A stretch of DNA of 64,000 bases. Source: Clostridia bacterium. GTDB taxonomy: Bacteria > Bacillota > Clostridia > Oscillospirales > CAG-272. Positions 15,429-23,703 of the stretch are shown here, in pieces. A program made the position numbers and the translations under genes. The notes under the pieces are model-generated. The model was given only the letters and a program-made list of their open reading frames with translations, was not told the origin of the DNA and searched no databases. Each line of letters starts with the position of its first letter. The stretch's first letter is position 1. Location of the stretch: contig JAGALS010000016.1 of assembly GCA_017625065.1 (NCBI GenBank), forward strand, positions 58,157 through 122,156, written 5' to 3'.

Positions 15429-18224
15429 ATGGCAAAAGATTACAGTGCATCCCTTAACCTTCCGAACACGACCTTTGCGATGCGTGCGGAGCTGCCCAAG
15501 CGCGAGCCGCAGACCATTGAATACTGGAAGGAGATCGATCTTTACGGCATGATGCAGAAAAACGGAGAGGGCAAGCCCTACTTCGTGCTGCACGACGGCC
15601 CCCCCTTCTCCAACGGCAACATCCATATGGGACACGCCTTGAATAAGATCCTGAAGGATTTTATCAACAAGTCCCGTAATATGATGGGCTACAAGGTGCC
15701 TTACATCCCCGGCTGGGATAACCACGGTATGCCGATCGAGAGCGCGATCATCAAAAAGAACAAGATCGACCGCAAGCGTATGTCGATCCCCGAGTTCCGC
15801 AGCGCCTGCCAGCGCTTCGCGCAAAATTTTGTTGACACGCAAATGGAGCAGTTCAAGCGCCTTGGCATTTCGGGCGATTGGGATCATCCCTATACCACCA
15901 TGGCGCCCGAATTTGAAGCGCGCGAGGTGCGCGTGTTCGGCGATATGTACCGCAAGGGCTACATCTATAAGGGCCTCAAGCCCGTTTATTGGTGCCCCAA
16001 GGACGAAACGGCGCTGGCTGAGGCGGAGATCGAGTATCGCACCGATCCCTGTACCTCTATCTACGTCAAGTTCCGTGTGGCAGACGACAAGGGTAAGCTC
16101 GCAGGAGTCTGTGATCTTGCCAACACCTATTTCGTGATCTGGACGACGACCACCTGGACGTTGCCCGGCAATATTGCCATCGCCCTCAACCCCGTTGAGG
16201 AGTACGTTGTGGTCAAGGCTGGCGGTGAGAATTATATCGTCGCAAAGGCGCTGATGGACAAGACCATGCAGGCAGGCGGCATTTCGGAGTACGAGGTCAT
16301 TGCCACCTTCCGCGGCGCTGAGCTTGAGTATATGAGCGCACAGCACCCCTTCCTTGACCGCCTTTCCACCGTTGTCAACGCCGATTACGTCACGATGGAC
16401 AGCGGTACAGGCTGCGTACACACCGCACCCGGCTTTGGCGCGGATGACTATCAGACCTGCCGCCGTTATAATATTGATGTGTTCGTTCCCGTGGACGACC
16501 GCGGCTATCAGACTGCCGAGGCGGGCAAGTTCGCGGGTATGCGCTATGACGAAAGTAACGTCGCCATCCTTGCCGACCTGAAGGAAAGCGGCGCGCTGTT
16601 TGCAAGCGAGGATATCGAGCACGAATATCCCCACTGCTGGCGCTGCAAGTCTCCCATCATCTTCCGCGCGACCCCTCAGTGGTTCTGCTCGGTCGATGCC
16701 TTCAAGGAGGAGGCGGCTGCCGCTTGTGACAAGGTACAATGGCTGCCCGCATGGGGCGGTGAGCGTATGGTGCAGATGGTGCGCGAGCGCGCCGATTGGT
16801 GCATCTCCCGTCAGCGCCATTGGGGTCTGCCCATCCCCGTGTTCTACTGCGAGGATTGCGGCAAGCCCGTATGCGACGATACGACGATCGATGCCGTATC
16901 CAAGCTCTTTGCAAAGAATGGCTCCAATGCCTGGTATGAGGTTGAGGCGGCTGATATCCTGCCCAAAGACTATGCTTGCCCCCATTGCGGCGGCAAGACC
17001 TTCACCAAGGAGACCAATACCCTTGACGGTTGGTTTGACTCGGGCTCCACGCACTTCAGCGTGCTTGGTGACAAGGAATGGCCTGCCGACGTCTATCTTG
17101 AGGGCGCCGATCAGTACCGTGGCTGGTTCCAGTCCTCGCTGCTGACCGCAGTTGGCTCTACGGGCAAGGCACAGGCACCCTTCAAGACGGTTCTCACGCA
17201 CGGTTGGGTCGTCGACGGAGAGGGTCGCGCGATGCACAAATCGCTTGGCAACGGTGTCGATCCCTTGGAAATGATTCAAAAGTACGGTGCCGATCTGCTT
17301 CGTTTGTGGGTCGCATCCAGCGACTATCACGTCGACGTGCGCGCATCGGATGCTATCTTCAAGCAGCTCTCGGATGCTTACCGCAAGATCCGTAATACCG
17401 CCCGCTTCCTGCTGGCGGACCTTTACGATTTCAACCCCGATACCGATGCACTGCCTTTCGATGAGCTTTACGAGATCGACAAGTGGATCGTCGCGGGTAT
17501 GAACGATTTGATCAAAACAGCTTGGGAGGGCTATGAGAATTACGAATTCCATACCATCTATCACGCGCTGTGCAACTTCTGCACCGTGGATCTGTCCAAG
17601 CTCTATATCGACATCACCAAGGACCGCGTTTATGCCGAAGCACCCGACTCCAAGGCGCGTCGCTCGGCGCAGACCGCGATGTACCATATCGTCAGCGCGA
17701 TGACGCGTATGATGGCACCGATGCTGTCCTTTACCGCCGAAGAGATCTGGCAGGCAATGCCCCACAAGGCGGGAGACGTGAAGGAAAGCGTCTTCCTCAA
17801 CGATATTCCGCGGTACGATGAAAAGCTCACCTTCTCTGAGGAGACCGCACGTTGGAATCAGCTCCTTGAGCTGCGCGAGTCTGTGATGAAGTCGCTTGAG
17901 CTTGCCCGTGCCGAGAAGCGCATCGGCAAGTCGCTTGACGCGAAGGTCACGGTCTATGCACCCGATGCAGCGACCTATGATCTGCTTGCATCCTTCAAGG
18001 ACGAGCTGCCCACCGTCTTTATTGTGTCGCAGGTCGAGCTGATCAAGGCTGCCGCACCTGAGGGAACCATCATTGACGAGGGTCCCATCGGTGTCGTTGT
18101 CGAGGCCGCTGACGGCAAAAAGTGCGACCGTTGCTGGAATTTCACAACAAATGGCACGGACGATGGCGAGGATGGATGTCTTTGCCCCCGTTGTAAGACC
18201 GTTCTTGGACTGATCAAGAAATAA
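15429..18224 (+). CDS. ileS: Isoleucyl-tRNA synthetase
   Basis: A 931-residue class I synthetase. The HIGH motif appears as HMGH at 66-69 (GNIHMGHALNK), editing-domain phrases TWTLPGNIAIALNP and VHTAPGFGADDY follow, and the KMSKS motif is AMHKSLGN near residue 600. The end has a four-cysteine zinc site (CDRCWNF, CPRCKTVLG). It charges tRNA-Ile and proofreads valine. I start at ATG 15429; TTG 15420 is only two bases from GAGGAG. No T-box leader fits in the 54-base gap upstream. The Ala-Met-His-Lys-Ser version of KMSKS is worth noting. Confidence 0.97.
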   Translation: MAKDYSASLNLPNTTFAMRAELPKREPQTIEYWKEIDLYGMMQKNGEGKPYFVLHDGPPFSNGNIHMGHALNKILKDFINKSRNMMGYKVPYIPGWDNHGMPIESAIIKKNKIDRKRMSIPEFRSACQRFAQNFVDTQMEQFKRLGISGDWDHPYTTMAPEFEAREVRVFGDMYRKGYIYKGLKPVYWCPKDETALAEAEIEYRTDPCTSIYVKFRVADDKGKLAGVCDLANTYFVIWTTTTWTLPGNIAIALNPVEEYVVVKAGGENYIVAKALMDKTMQAGGISEYEVIATFRGAELEYMSAQHPFLDRLSTVVNADYVTMDSGTGCVHTAPGFGADDYQTCRRYNIDVFVPVDDRGYQTAEAGKFAGMRYDESNVAILADLKESGALFASEDIEHEYPHCWRCKSPIIFRATPQWFCSVDAFKEEAAAACDKVQWLPAWGGERMVQMVRERADWCISRQRHWGLPIPVFYCEDCGKPVCDDTTIDAVSKLFAKNGSNAWYEVEAADILPKDYACPHCGGKTFTKETNTLDGWFDSGSTHFSVLGDKEWPADVYLEGADQYRGWFQSSLLTAVGSTGKAQAPFKTVLTHGWVVDGEGRAMHKSLGNGVDPLEMIQKYGADLLRLWVASSDYHVDVRASDAIFKQLSDAYRKIRNTARFLLADLYDFNPDTDALPFDELYEIDKWIVAGMNDLIKTAWEGYENYEFHTIYHALCNFCTVDLSKLYIDITKDRVYAEAPDSKARRSAQTAMYHIVSAMTRMMAPMLSFTAEEIWQAMPHKAGDVKESVFLNDIPRYDEKLTFSEETARWNQLLELRESVMKSLELARAEKRIGKSLDAKVTVYAPDAATYDLLASFKDELPTVFIVSQVELIKAAAPEGTIIDEGPIGVVVEAADGKKCDRCWNFTTNGTDDGEDGCLCPRCKTVLGLIKK

Positions 18225-18295
18225 TACAATGCCGCAAGCGCCTGCCCAAGGGCGGCATTTGCGGCATTTATCATCTGTATCGAAAGGAGAGCAGC

Positions 18296-18814
18296 ATGTG
18301 GATGATACTTGTCGGCGCTCTGATCCTTGGCGTGATCGCGTTGGATCAGATCAGCAAGGCGCTGGTGCTGAACTTTCTGTATGAGGGGCAGGTCGTCCTG
18401 ATCTCCGGCGTGCTCAATTTTACCTACGTGGAAAACCGCGGTATGGCATTCGGATTGCTTTCCGATCACCGTTGGATTTTTATGGTGCTGTCGGTTTTGG
18501 GGATCACGTTGGTTGGCTTTTATCTGTACCGCTTTGTAAAATCTACCCTGGGGCGTGTATCGCTTGCTCTCATCATCGGTGGGGGCATCGGTAATATGAT
18601 CGATCGCATTTCGCTTGGCTTTGTGGTGGATTTTATCGATTTTTGCCTGTTTGATTTTTGGGTCTGGGTGTTCAATGTTGCCGATGCCGCCGTTTGTGTG
18701 GGTGCGGCGCTCTTTGCGCTCGATCTGATCCTTGAAACGGTGAAGGATTACAAAAAGTCCCATAACGGTAGCGAAAAAACGCAAAAAAGCGGTGAGGGAA
18801 AGAACGATGGCTGA
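18296..18814 (+). CDS. lspA: Prolipoprotein signal peptidase
   Basis: A 172-residue, four-helix membrane protease that cleaves lipoprotein signal peptides after lipidation. The conserved stretch NRGMAFGLL, GGGIGNMIDRI, VVDFIDF with Asp112 and FNVADAAV with Asp130 supplies the catalytic aspartates. GAAAGGAG precedes the ATG. The last eight bases overlap rluD. The C-terminal tail is a basic, Lys-rich extension of about 20 residues. The lipoprotein at 27373 would be a natural substrate. Confidence 0.95.
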   Translation: MWMILVGALILGVIALDQISKALVLNFLYEGQVVLISGVLNFTYVENRGMAFGLLSDHRWIFMVLSVLGITLVGFYLYRFVKSTLGRVSLALIIGGGIGNMIDRISLGFVVDFIDFCLFDFWVWVFNVADAAVCVGAALFALDLILETVKDYKKSHNGSEKTQKSGEGKNDG

Positions 18815-19754
18815 AAGCTTTGAGATGACGGTCGATGCCGCGCACAGCGGCGAGCGTCTGGATCGCTTTCTTGCGGATGCGCTCTCGGTCACACGCTCCG
18901 CCGTCGAGCGCTTGCTCGATGAAGGAGCCATCTGTGTCACGGGCGGCAGTGCTGTCAAAAACTATCGCTTAAAGGGCGGCGAAAATATCACCGTAGAGAT
19001 CGCAGACCCCGTACCTGCCGAGGCACAGCCCGAAAATATCCCGCTTGATATCGTGTACGAGGATGCGGATATCATCGTGATCAATAAACCGCAGGGGATG
19101 GTCGTTCATCCCGCCGCGGGCAACCCCTGCGGAACACTTGTCAATGCGCTGCTCTATCATTGCGGCGATTCGCTGTCGGGTGTTGGCGGTGTGGCGCGTC
19201 CGGGTATCGTTCATCGCATCGATAAGGACACCAGCGGATTGTTGGTGGTGGCAAAGAACGATGCGGCGCACAATGCGCTTGCCGAACAGCTGAAAACGCA
19301 TACCGTCAGCAGGGTTTATCACGCGATTGCAATCGGAAACATCAAAACCGACGAGGGTACTGTCAACAAAAAGATCGCCCGTCATCCCGTCGATCGTAAG
19401 CGTATGGCGATCACGGTCAAGGCAGGGGAAGGCAGAGAAGCGATCACGCATTATCAAGTTTTGGAGCGCTTTGGCAGCTTCACACACGTGCAGTGTCGCT
19501 TGGAAACAGGGCGAACCCATCAGATCCGCGTACATCTTGCTTCACTTGGACATCCCCTTTTGGGTGATCCCGTGTACGGCGGTGACGGTACGCGCTTTCA
19601 ATCGCAGCACAAGTCACTTTTTGCAGGACAATGCCTTCACGCGGGCGAGCTTCGGCTGATCCATCCGCGAACGGGCAAGGAAATGCACTTTGAGGCGCCA
19701 TTACCTCAAAATTTCGATACCGTGTTGGGGCTTTTGCGAAAGGAGAACGTATGA
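18807..19754 (+). CDS. rluD: RluD-type pseudouridine synthase with S4 domain
   Basis: A 315-residue protein: N-terminal S4 domain (RLDRFLADALSVTRSAVERLLDEGAICV region) and a catalytic domain with HRIDKDTSGLLVVAK, catalytic Asp139. Later GRTHQIRVHLASLGHPLLGDPVYG completes the RluA-family signature. It modifies uridines of 23S rRNA. The ATG at 18807 is preceded by GAGGGAAAG and overlaps lspA. The position after lspA matches ylyB in Bacillus. The exact target uridines are inferred. Confidence 0.92.
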   Translation: MAESFEMTVDAAHSGERLDRFLADALSVTRSAVERLLDEGAICVTGGSAVKNYRLKGGENITVEIADPVPAEAQPENIPLDIVYEDADIIVINKPQGMVVHPAAGNPCGTLVNALLYHCGDSLSGVGGVARPGIVHRIDKDTSGLLVVAKNDAAHNALAEQLKTHTVSRVYHAIAIGNIKTDEGTVNKKIARHPVDRKRMAITVKAGEGREAITHYQVLERFGSFTHVQCRLETGRTHQIRVHLASLGHPLLGDPVYGGDGTRFQSQHKSLFAGQCLHAGELRLIHPRTGKEMHFEAPLPQNFDTVLGLLRKENV

Positions 19755-20401
19755 AATACAGACTTGCGATGTTCGACCTGGACGGTACGATCCTGAATAC
19801 TTTAGAGGATCTGACCGATTCCGTGAACGCCGTTTTGCAAAAGCACGGATTTCCCACGCACTCTCTTGATTCGATCTGCTCTTTTGTGGGAAACGGTATC
19901 TTTACTCTGATTCAAAAGGCGCTTCCTGCCAATACGGACGAGGAAAAGCTGAACGCCGTATTTGCGGATTTCAAGGTTTATTACGCCGCGCACTGCGCCG
20001 ATAAGACAAAACCGTATGAGGGCATTGTCGATCTGCTTTCGGAGCTGCGCCGTGCGGGTGTTCTCACGGCGGTGGTCTCCAACAAAGCCGATTTTGCGGT
20101 GAAGGAGCTTGCCGACCGTTATTTCAACGGACTTTTTGACGTGGCGGTGGGAGAGCGGGAGGGTGTTCCCAGAAAGCCCGCCCCCGACAGTGTATTTGCG
20201 GTGATGCGCTCGCTTGGTTGCAGTGTAGAGGAGTCGGTCTATATCGGAGATTCCGACGTGGACGTAGAAACCGCAAAAAACGCGAACGTAGACGGAATTT
20301 TTGTAAAATGGGGCTTCCGCTCGGCAAAAGTTTTACGCGCTTGCGGCGCCAAAATGCTTGTCAGCACACCCGATGAGATCGCCAAAATAATTTTAGAATG
20401 A
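19751..20401 (+). CDS. HAD hydrolase, phosphoglycolate phosphatase-like
   Basis: A 216-residue HAD phosphatase with DLDGTILNT (Asp9, Asp11), VVSNK as motif II, KPAPDSV with the conserved Lys, and GDSDVDVETAKNA for metal binding. A cap of about 65 residues fits the phosphoglycolate phosphatase/Gph type. It likely removes phosphate from a small metabolite; the substrate is not readable. It overlaps rluD by four bases and ends the long operon, with a terminator right after. Confidence 0.85.
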   Translation: MKYRLAMFDLDGTILNTLEDLTDSVNAVLQKHGFPTHSLDSICSFVGNGIFTLIQKALPANTDEEKLNAVFADFKVYYAAHCADKTKPYEGIVDLLSELRRAGVLTAVVSNKADFAVKELADRYFNGLFDVAVGEREGVPRKPAPDSVFAVMRSLGCSVEESVYIGDSDVDVETAKNANVDGIFVKWGFRSAKVLRACGAKMLVSTPDEIAKIILE

Positions 20402-20403
20402 AG

Positions 20404-20456
20404 AAAGCCCCACGTAAGTTTACCGCACAAATGCGGAAACCGCGTAGGGCTTTTTA
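20404..20456. terminator. Terminator shared by the HAD gene and DUF1934 gene
   Basis: AAAGCCC (20404-20410) pairs with GGGCTTT (20447-20453); an inner CCGCA/TGCGG hairpin lies between. T-runs on both strands. Confidence 0.75.
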
Positions 20457-20462
20457 TTTTTG

Positions 20463-20981
20463 TCAATTCACTTTTCTTGGCTGATCGAAGCAGGGCAGCA
20501 CGCGCATCAAAAACTTTGTGCGCTCTGCCTGCGCGCCGCGGATCTCCACGGTGTAGTCCATTTCAAGCACACCCTCGCTCTCGATCGCGTTGCGCACCGA
20601 TCTGGTGTAAACGCAGACCTCAAAGGGCATGATCTGGGTTTGATAGACACACAGATGTCGCTTGGCCTGCTCAAAGACCAACGCTGTTTTGACCGTGCCG
20701 TCGCGCAGCATCGAAAGCGTTTGCGGCTCGCTTTTGTAAAAGGAAACGGAGGTGGTCGACCCCTCCATACCTGTGAGCTCGCTTTCCTTGTAGCTGATGC
20801 AAACACGCGTACCGTCGTCGTGGTAACGTGCCTCAACGGTCATTTCCATATGCTCGGCCTCGCCCTGAAACGAAGGGGGCGTGACAGCTTCGGGCGGCAC
20901 CATTTCCATTGTATTGCCATAAAAAGATCCCTTGACCTCATAGCGGTCAGTGATGATCTGAACACGAACTTTTTTCAGCAT
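20463..20981 (-). CDS. DUF1934 (YwiB-like) beta-barrel protein
   Basis: A 172-residue protein beginning MLKKVRVQIITDRY, typical of DUF1934/YwiB, a calycin-like barrel family of unknown function in Bacillota. The pattern ITDRYEVKGSFYG ... ISYKESELTGMEGS ... LEMDYTVEIRG fits along the full length. ATG 20981 has AAAGGTG upstream. It has its own promoter and stands alone, divergent from the exonuclease gene. No catalytic residues can be proposed. Confidence 0.8.
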   Translation of the reverse strand: MLKKVRVQIITDRYEVKGSFYGNTMEMVPPEAVTPPSFQGEAEHMEMTVEARYHDDGTRVCISYKESELTGMEGSTTSVSFYKSEPQTLSMLRDGTVKTALVFEQAKRHLCVYQTQIMPFEVCVYTRSVRNAIESEGVLEMDYTVEIRGAQAERTKFLMRVLPCFDQPRKVN

Positions 20982-21018
20982 AGTACACCTTTTATCATCA
21001 TACATCATTGATGCTTCT

Positions 21019-21047
21019 ATTATATCAGCACCGCGCAAAAAAAGCAA
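21019..21047 (-). promoter_or_regulatory. Promoter of the DUF1934 gene
   Basis: On the minus strand TTGCTT (21047-21042), 17 bp, TATAAT (21024-21019). Confidence 0.65.
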
Positions 21048-21080
21048 GAGCTTTTTCTGATGTGTAATACTTCAATTCCC

Positions 21081-21109
21081 TTGACAAGCACATCGAAAAA
21101 AGGTATAAT
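21081..21109 (+). promoter_or_regulatory. Promoter of the exonuclease gene
   Basis: TTGACA (21081-21086), 17 bp, TATAAT (21104-21109): full consensus, with 57 bp of leader. Confidence 0.8.
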
Positions 21110-21166
21110 ATAATGTGTTACTGTTATCAATGAATTATAGATTGGATGAAATAAGCGTTATCTGAA

Positions 21167-22294
21167 ATGAAGTATTTGTTTTTTGATATTGAATGCGCGA
21201 ATTGCTATAACAATTGCGCCAAAATTTTCAGTCTTGGATACCTCATCACCGATGAGAAATTCAACGTCCTGCACGAAAAAGAGGATGTGCTGATCAACCC
21301 GCGTGACCGCTTCGATTGGTACGTGGCAAAAAAGATGATGGCATACCCTCGCGAGATCTTTAAAGATCAGCCCCCGTTCCCTGATTTTTACAACCGCTTC
21401 AAGGAAATGTTTGAGGATCCCGAAACCGTTGTCATCGGCTACGCCGTGACCAATGACGTGCATTTCCTGCACGATGATTGCAAGCGCTATAATTTGCCTG
21501 TGTTTTCCTATCGCTTCTTTGACGTGCAGCAGCTTTACGCCCGTCAGCCCGTGAACAACACCGCGAAGAATCTGGAGGATTCGGTGCTTTCCTGGTACGG
21601 CGAGGAGCCCGAAAATATGCACCGCAGCGATGAGGATGCCTACAACACGATGCGTATTATGAAGGCGATCGCCGCCTTCCACAACACCGATCTGCCGGGA
21701 CTGCTTGAAATGTATCCCGACTGCGGCGGTGAAACGCACGACGGCATCATCAACTACGCATGGAAGAAGCCCGAGGGTGAGAAAAAGAAGAAACGTCATC
21801 GCAGCAAGAAGGGCAAGAAGAAGGAAGAGGAAGCGATCCCCGAGACGGGCGACAACAATATGGAGCAGGGCTCGCACAATGCGGAGCTGTTCGTGCGGTT
21901 CTTGGAGAATGTCAAGCCGCGCAAAAAGATCCGCAAGCCGCCGTTGCTTTCGGGCCATACCGTTACGGTCAGCTTGAATTACCAGCGCTACCACTTCAAT
22001 GAGATGCTGTACCTGGTGCAGATGATCGTGGACGCGGGCGGACATTACACCCTTTGCACAAGAGATGCCGATACGCTTTATACATACGGCGACGAGGAAA
22101 ACGATATCCGCTATTCGATCTTCAGCGAGCGCATTGCCGCGGGCGAGGATCTGGATGTCCTTCCTTTAAAGGCACTGTTTGATATTTTGGAAACAAGTGA
22201 ACTTAGGCTTTCCCGCAAACCCAAAAAGGATCTTTCGATGTTTGAGGAAGAGGAAGCGGACGAAGCAGAAGAAAACGAAGAGTTCCCCGTTTGA
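21167..22294 (+). CDS. DnaQ-like 3'-5' exonuclease with Lys-rich linker and BRCT-like C-terminus
   Basis: A 375-residue protein in three parts. Residues 1-175 are a DEDD exonuclease: FFDIECANC gives Asp7 and Glu9, GYAVTNDVHFLHDD the second acidic motif, and RSDEDAYNTMRIM the last. Residues about 200-235 are a strongly basic linker with KKKKRHRSKKGKKK. Residues about 255-340 (LSGHTVTVSLNY, MIVDAGGHYTLCTRDADTLYTYG) look like a BRCT domain, as in DNA ligase. The tail is very acidic. I infer DNA or RNA processing in repair. Both ends of the protein appear complete and the gene is monocistronic. No clear ribosome-binding site precedes ATG 21167. Confidence 0.75.
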   Translation: MKYLFFDIECANCYNNCAKIFSLGYLITDEKFNVLHEKEDVLINPRDRFDWYVAKKMMAYPREIFKDQPPFPDFYNRFKEMFEDPETVVIGYAVTNDVHFLHDDCKRYNLPVFSYRFFDVQQLYARQPVNNTAKNLEDSVLSWYGEEPENMHRSDEDAYNTMRIMKAIAAFHNTDLPGLLEMYPDCGGETHDGIINYAWKKPEGEKKKKRHRSKKGKKKEEEAIPETGDNNMEQGSHNAELFVRFLENVKPRKKIRKPPLLSGHTVTVSLNYQRYHFNEMLYLVQMIVDAGGHYTLCTRDADTLYTYGDEENDIRYSIFSERIAAGEDLDVLPLKALFDILETSELRLSRKPKKDLSMFEEEEADEAEENEEFPV

Positions 22295-22308
22295 CGAGAG
22301 GGGATACC

Positions 22309-22350
22309 GCAAGAGGCGCGCCCATGGGCGCGCCTCTTGCGTTATTTTTT
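22309..22350. terminator. Strong bidirectional terminator
   Basis: A 16-bp perfect self-complementary hairpin (GCAAGAGGCGCGCCCA and its complement, 22309-22340) followed by T's to 22350; it overlaps the stop of the PH-domain gene on the other strand. Confidence 0.85.
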
Positions 22351-22756
22351 AAATACCCATGTGCACGTAGGGATTTGCCTGAACCTTTACAATGCGGGTT
22401 TGCAGATAAGCTTGTAATTTTTCGGGATATTTTATATAGGAGGTGGAAACGTCCCAAACTCCTACGGCATCGACCTCGACCTCTCCGTAATCAAACAGAG
22501 ACCCCCATATGGATTTTCTGACCGAAGTGGAGGTAACACCGTTAAAGGTCATTGTTTTTGTGCTGGTGCTCAGCCAACCGCTTTTTACAACGATCTTGTC
22601 ATCATAAAATTCCAAGAAATAGTGCTTTGCGGAAATGGTACGGAAAATTTGCACGATGATTGGAATGATTGTCCAAAAAAGAAGGACGGTGATAAGTGTG
22701 CTTAAAGGGCTCCAAGCAGCCCATGCACTTTTTTTAGCGACGTAATTGGGTTTCAT
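22349..22756 (-). CDS. Membrane protein with bacterial PH domain (bPH2-like)
   Basis: A 135-residue protein with one or two hydrophobic segments (residues 17-38) followed by a short beta-rich domain. The string ISAKHYFLEFYDDKIVVKSGWLSTSTKTMTF and the Pro-rich cue near its end match the YdbS/YdbT (DUF304, bPH2) pattern. Function of this class is poorly known; roles in envelope stress are reported for some. AAAAAGGAG precedes the ATG by ten bases. It is divergent from an XRE regulator across a 26-bp palindrome, so it is probably that regulator's target. Confidence 0.7.
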   Translation of the reverse strand: MKPNYVAKKSAWAAWSPLSTLITVLLFWTIIPIIVQIFRTISAKHYFLEFYDDKIVVKSGWLSTSTKTMTFNGVTSTSVRKSIWGSLFDYGEVEVDAVGVWDVSTSYIKYPEKLQAYLQTRIVKVQANPYVHMGI

Positions 22757-22780
22757 AGAAAAGAATCTCCTTTTTAATGA

Positions 22781-22806
22781 TTGTATACCAATATATTGGT
22801 ATACAA
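22781..22806. promoter_or_regulatory. Perfect 26-bp palindrome, candidate operator of the XRE regulator
   Basis: TTGTATACCAATA followed directly by its exact reverse complement. It sits just downstream of the -10 box of the PH-domain gene and upstream of the XRE gene, a repressor position for both. Confidence 0.7.
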
Positions 22807-22808
22807 TG

Positions 22809-22837
22809 AGTATACTGTAAAATTAGTGGTATGTCAA
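22809..22837 (-). promoter_or_regulatory. Promoter of the PH-domain gene
   Basis: On the minus strand TTGACA (22837-22832), 17 bp, TATACT (22814-22809). The predicted transcription start falls inside the palindrome. Confidence 0.75.
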
Positions 22838-22889
22838 GAGCTTTTTGAAATTTTATGGTAAAGTGAAAGAAAAAAGGAAATTTTTTTCT

Positions 22890-23174
22890 ATGAATAGAAT
22901 CAAAGATTTGCGTGAGGACAGAGATCTGCGACAAGTAGATGTGGCGGAAAGCGTAGGGATCGATCAGCGATCTCTTTCTAATTACGAAACGGGGAAGACC
23001 AATCCCGATAGCGAAACCGTGATCAAGCTGGCTCGCTTTTTTGGCGTCAGCTGTGACTATTTGCTTGGTGTCAGTGATAGCAATCTGACCGATCACCGTG
23101 CCATAGTGAAGGAGTTAAATGATATCAAGCGGCGCTTGGAGGAAATCCAACGGTATCTGGGCGGCTTATCTTAA
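22890..23174 (+). CDS. XRE-family transcriptional regulator
   Basis: A 94-residue protein with an N-terminal helix-turn-helix (IKDLREDRDLRQVDVAESVGIDQRSLSNYETGKTNPDSE region, residues 4-43), the FFGVSCDYLLGVSD tail of small Cro/CI-type repressors and a C-terminal coiled helix (IVKELNDIKRRLEEIQRYL) for dimerisation. ATG 22890 has AAAAAGGA eleven bases upstream. A perfect palindrome upstream is the likely operator, implying self-control. It ends at a short terminator. The signal sensed is unknown. Confidence 0.85.
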   Translation: MNRIKDLREDRDLRQVDVAESVGIDQRSLSNYETGKTNPDSETVIKLARFFGVSCDYLLGVSDSNLTDHRAIVKELNDIKRRLEEIQRYLGGLS

Positions 23175-23179
23175 ACAAA

Positions 23180-23205
23180 AAGGGCGAGGAATTTTCCTCG
23201 CCTTT
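23180..23205 (+). terminator. Terminator after the XRE gene
   Basis: GGCGAGGA-ATTT-TCCTCGCC stem with flanking A and T runs. Confidence 0.7.
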
Positions 23206-23215
23206 ACTTGTATCA

Positions 23216-23695
23216 TTATTTATGATATTTTCCACCGTGGAGAATGGAAAGGCTGCGATAGACGGTCTCAAGCAGCAGCACGCGCATGAGCTGATGGGGG
23301 AAGGTGAGCGCAGAGACCGACAGCTTAAAATCGGCGGCGGCCTTGACACGCGGCGAAAGGCCGTGCGAGCTGCCGATGATCAGGCAGAGCTCGCCGCTAT
23401 TTTGCATAACGGTATCAAGTTTTTGCGCCAACTGCTCGGAGGAAAGCTGTTTTCCTTCCACGCAAAGTGCCACCGTATAAGCGCGATTCGGGATCGCCGC
23501 AAGGATGGCATCAGCCTCTTTTTCCAGCACCGCTTCGATCTCGGTGGAGGTTGGCTGATCCGCGATGCGGCACTCTTTCAATTCAACAATATCGACCTTG
23601 GCGTAAGCGCCAAGGCGTTTTTCATATTCGGCGGCGGCAGCGCGCCAATAGGCTTCCTTCAGGTTGCCCGTTACGATCAATCGGATGCGTAGCAT
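23216..23695 (-). CDS. rlmH: 23S rRNA (pseudouridine1915-N3)-methyltransferase
   Basis: A 159-residue SPOUT methyltransferase. It begins MLRIRLIVTGNLKE, has YEKRLGAYAKVDIVELKE, the SAM-binding knot loop LCLIIGSSHGLSP and the family end FPHQLMRVLLLETVYRSLSILHGGKYHK. It methylates position 1915 of 23S rRNA. The start at 23695 follows TGAGGT and lies eight bases after the upstream MBL gene, an operon arrangement also seen in Bacillus near yycJ. Confidence 0.95.
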   Translation of the reverse strand: MLRIRLIVTGNLKEAYWRAAAAEYEKRLGAYAKVDIVELKECRIADQPTSTEIEAVLEKEADAILAAIPNRAYTVALCVEGKQLSSEQLAQKLDTVMQNSGELCLIIGSSHGLSPRVKAAADFKLSVSALTFPHQLMRVLLLETVYRSLSILHGGKYHK

Positions 23696-23703
23696 ATCTA
23701 ACC

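Noticed and set aside
15390-17765. A 791-codon open frame on the minus strand opposite ileS
   Set aside because: It is a mirror of the codon bias of ileS, has no ribosome-binding site and no recognisable protein pattern; the plus-strand enzyme is certain.
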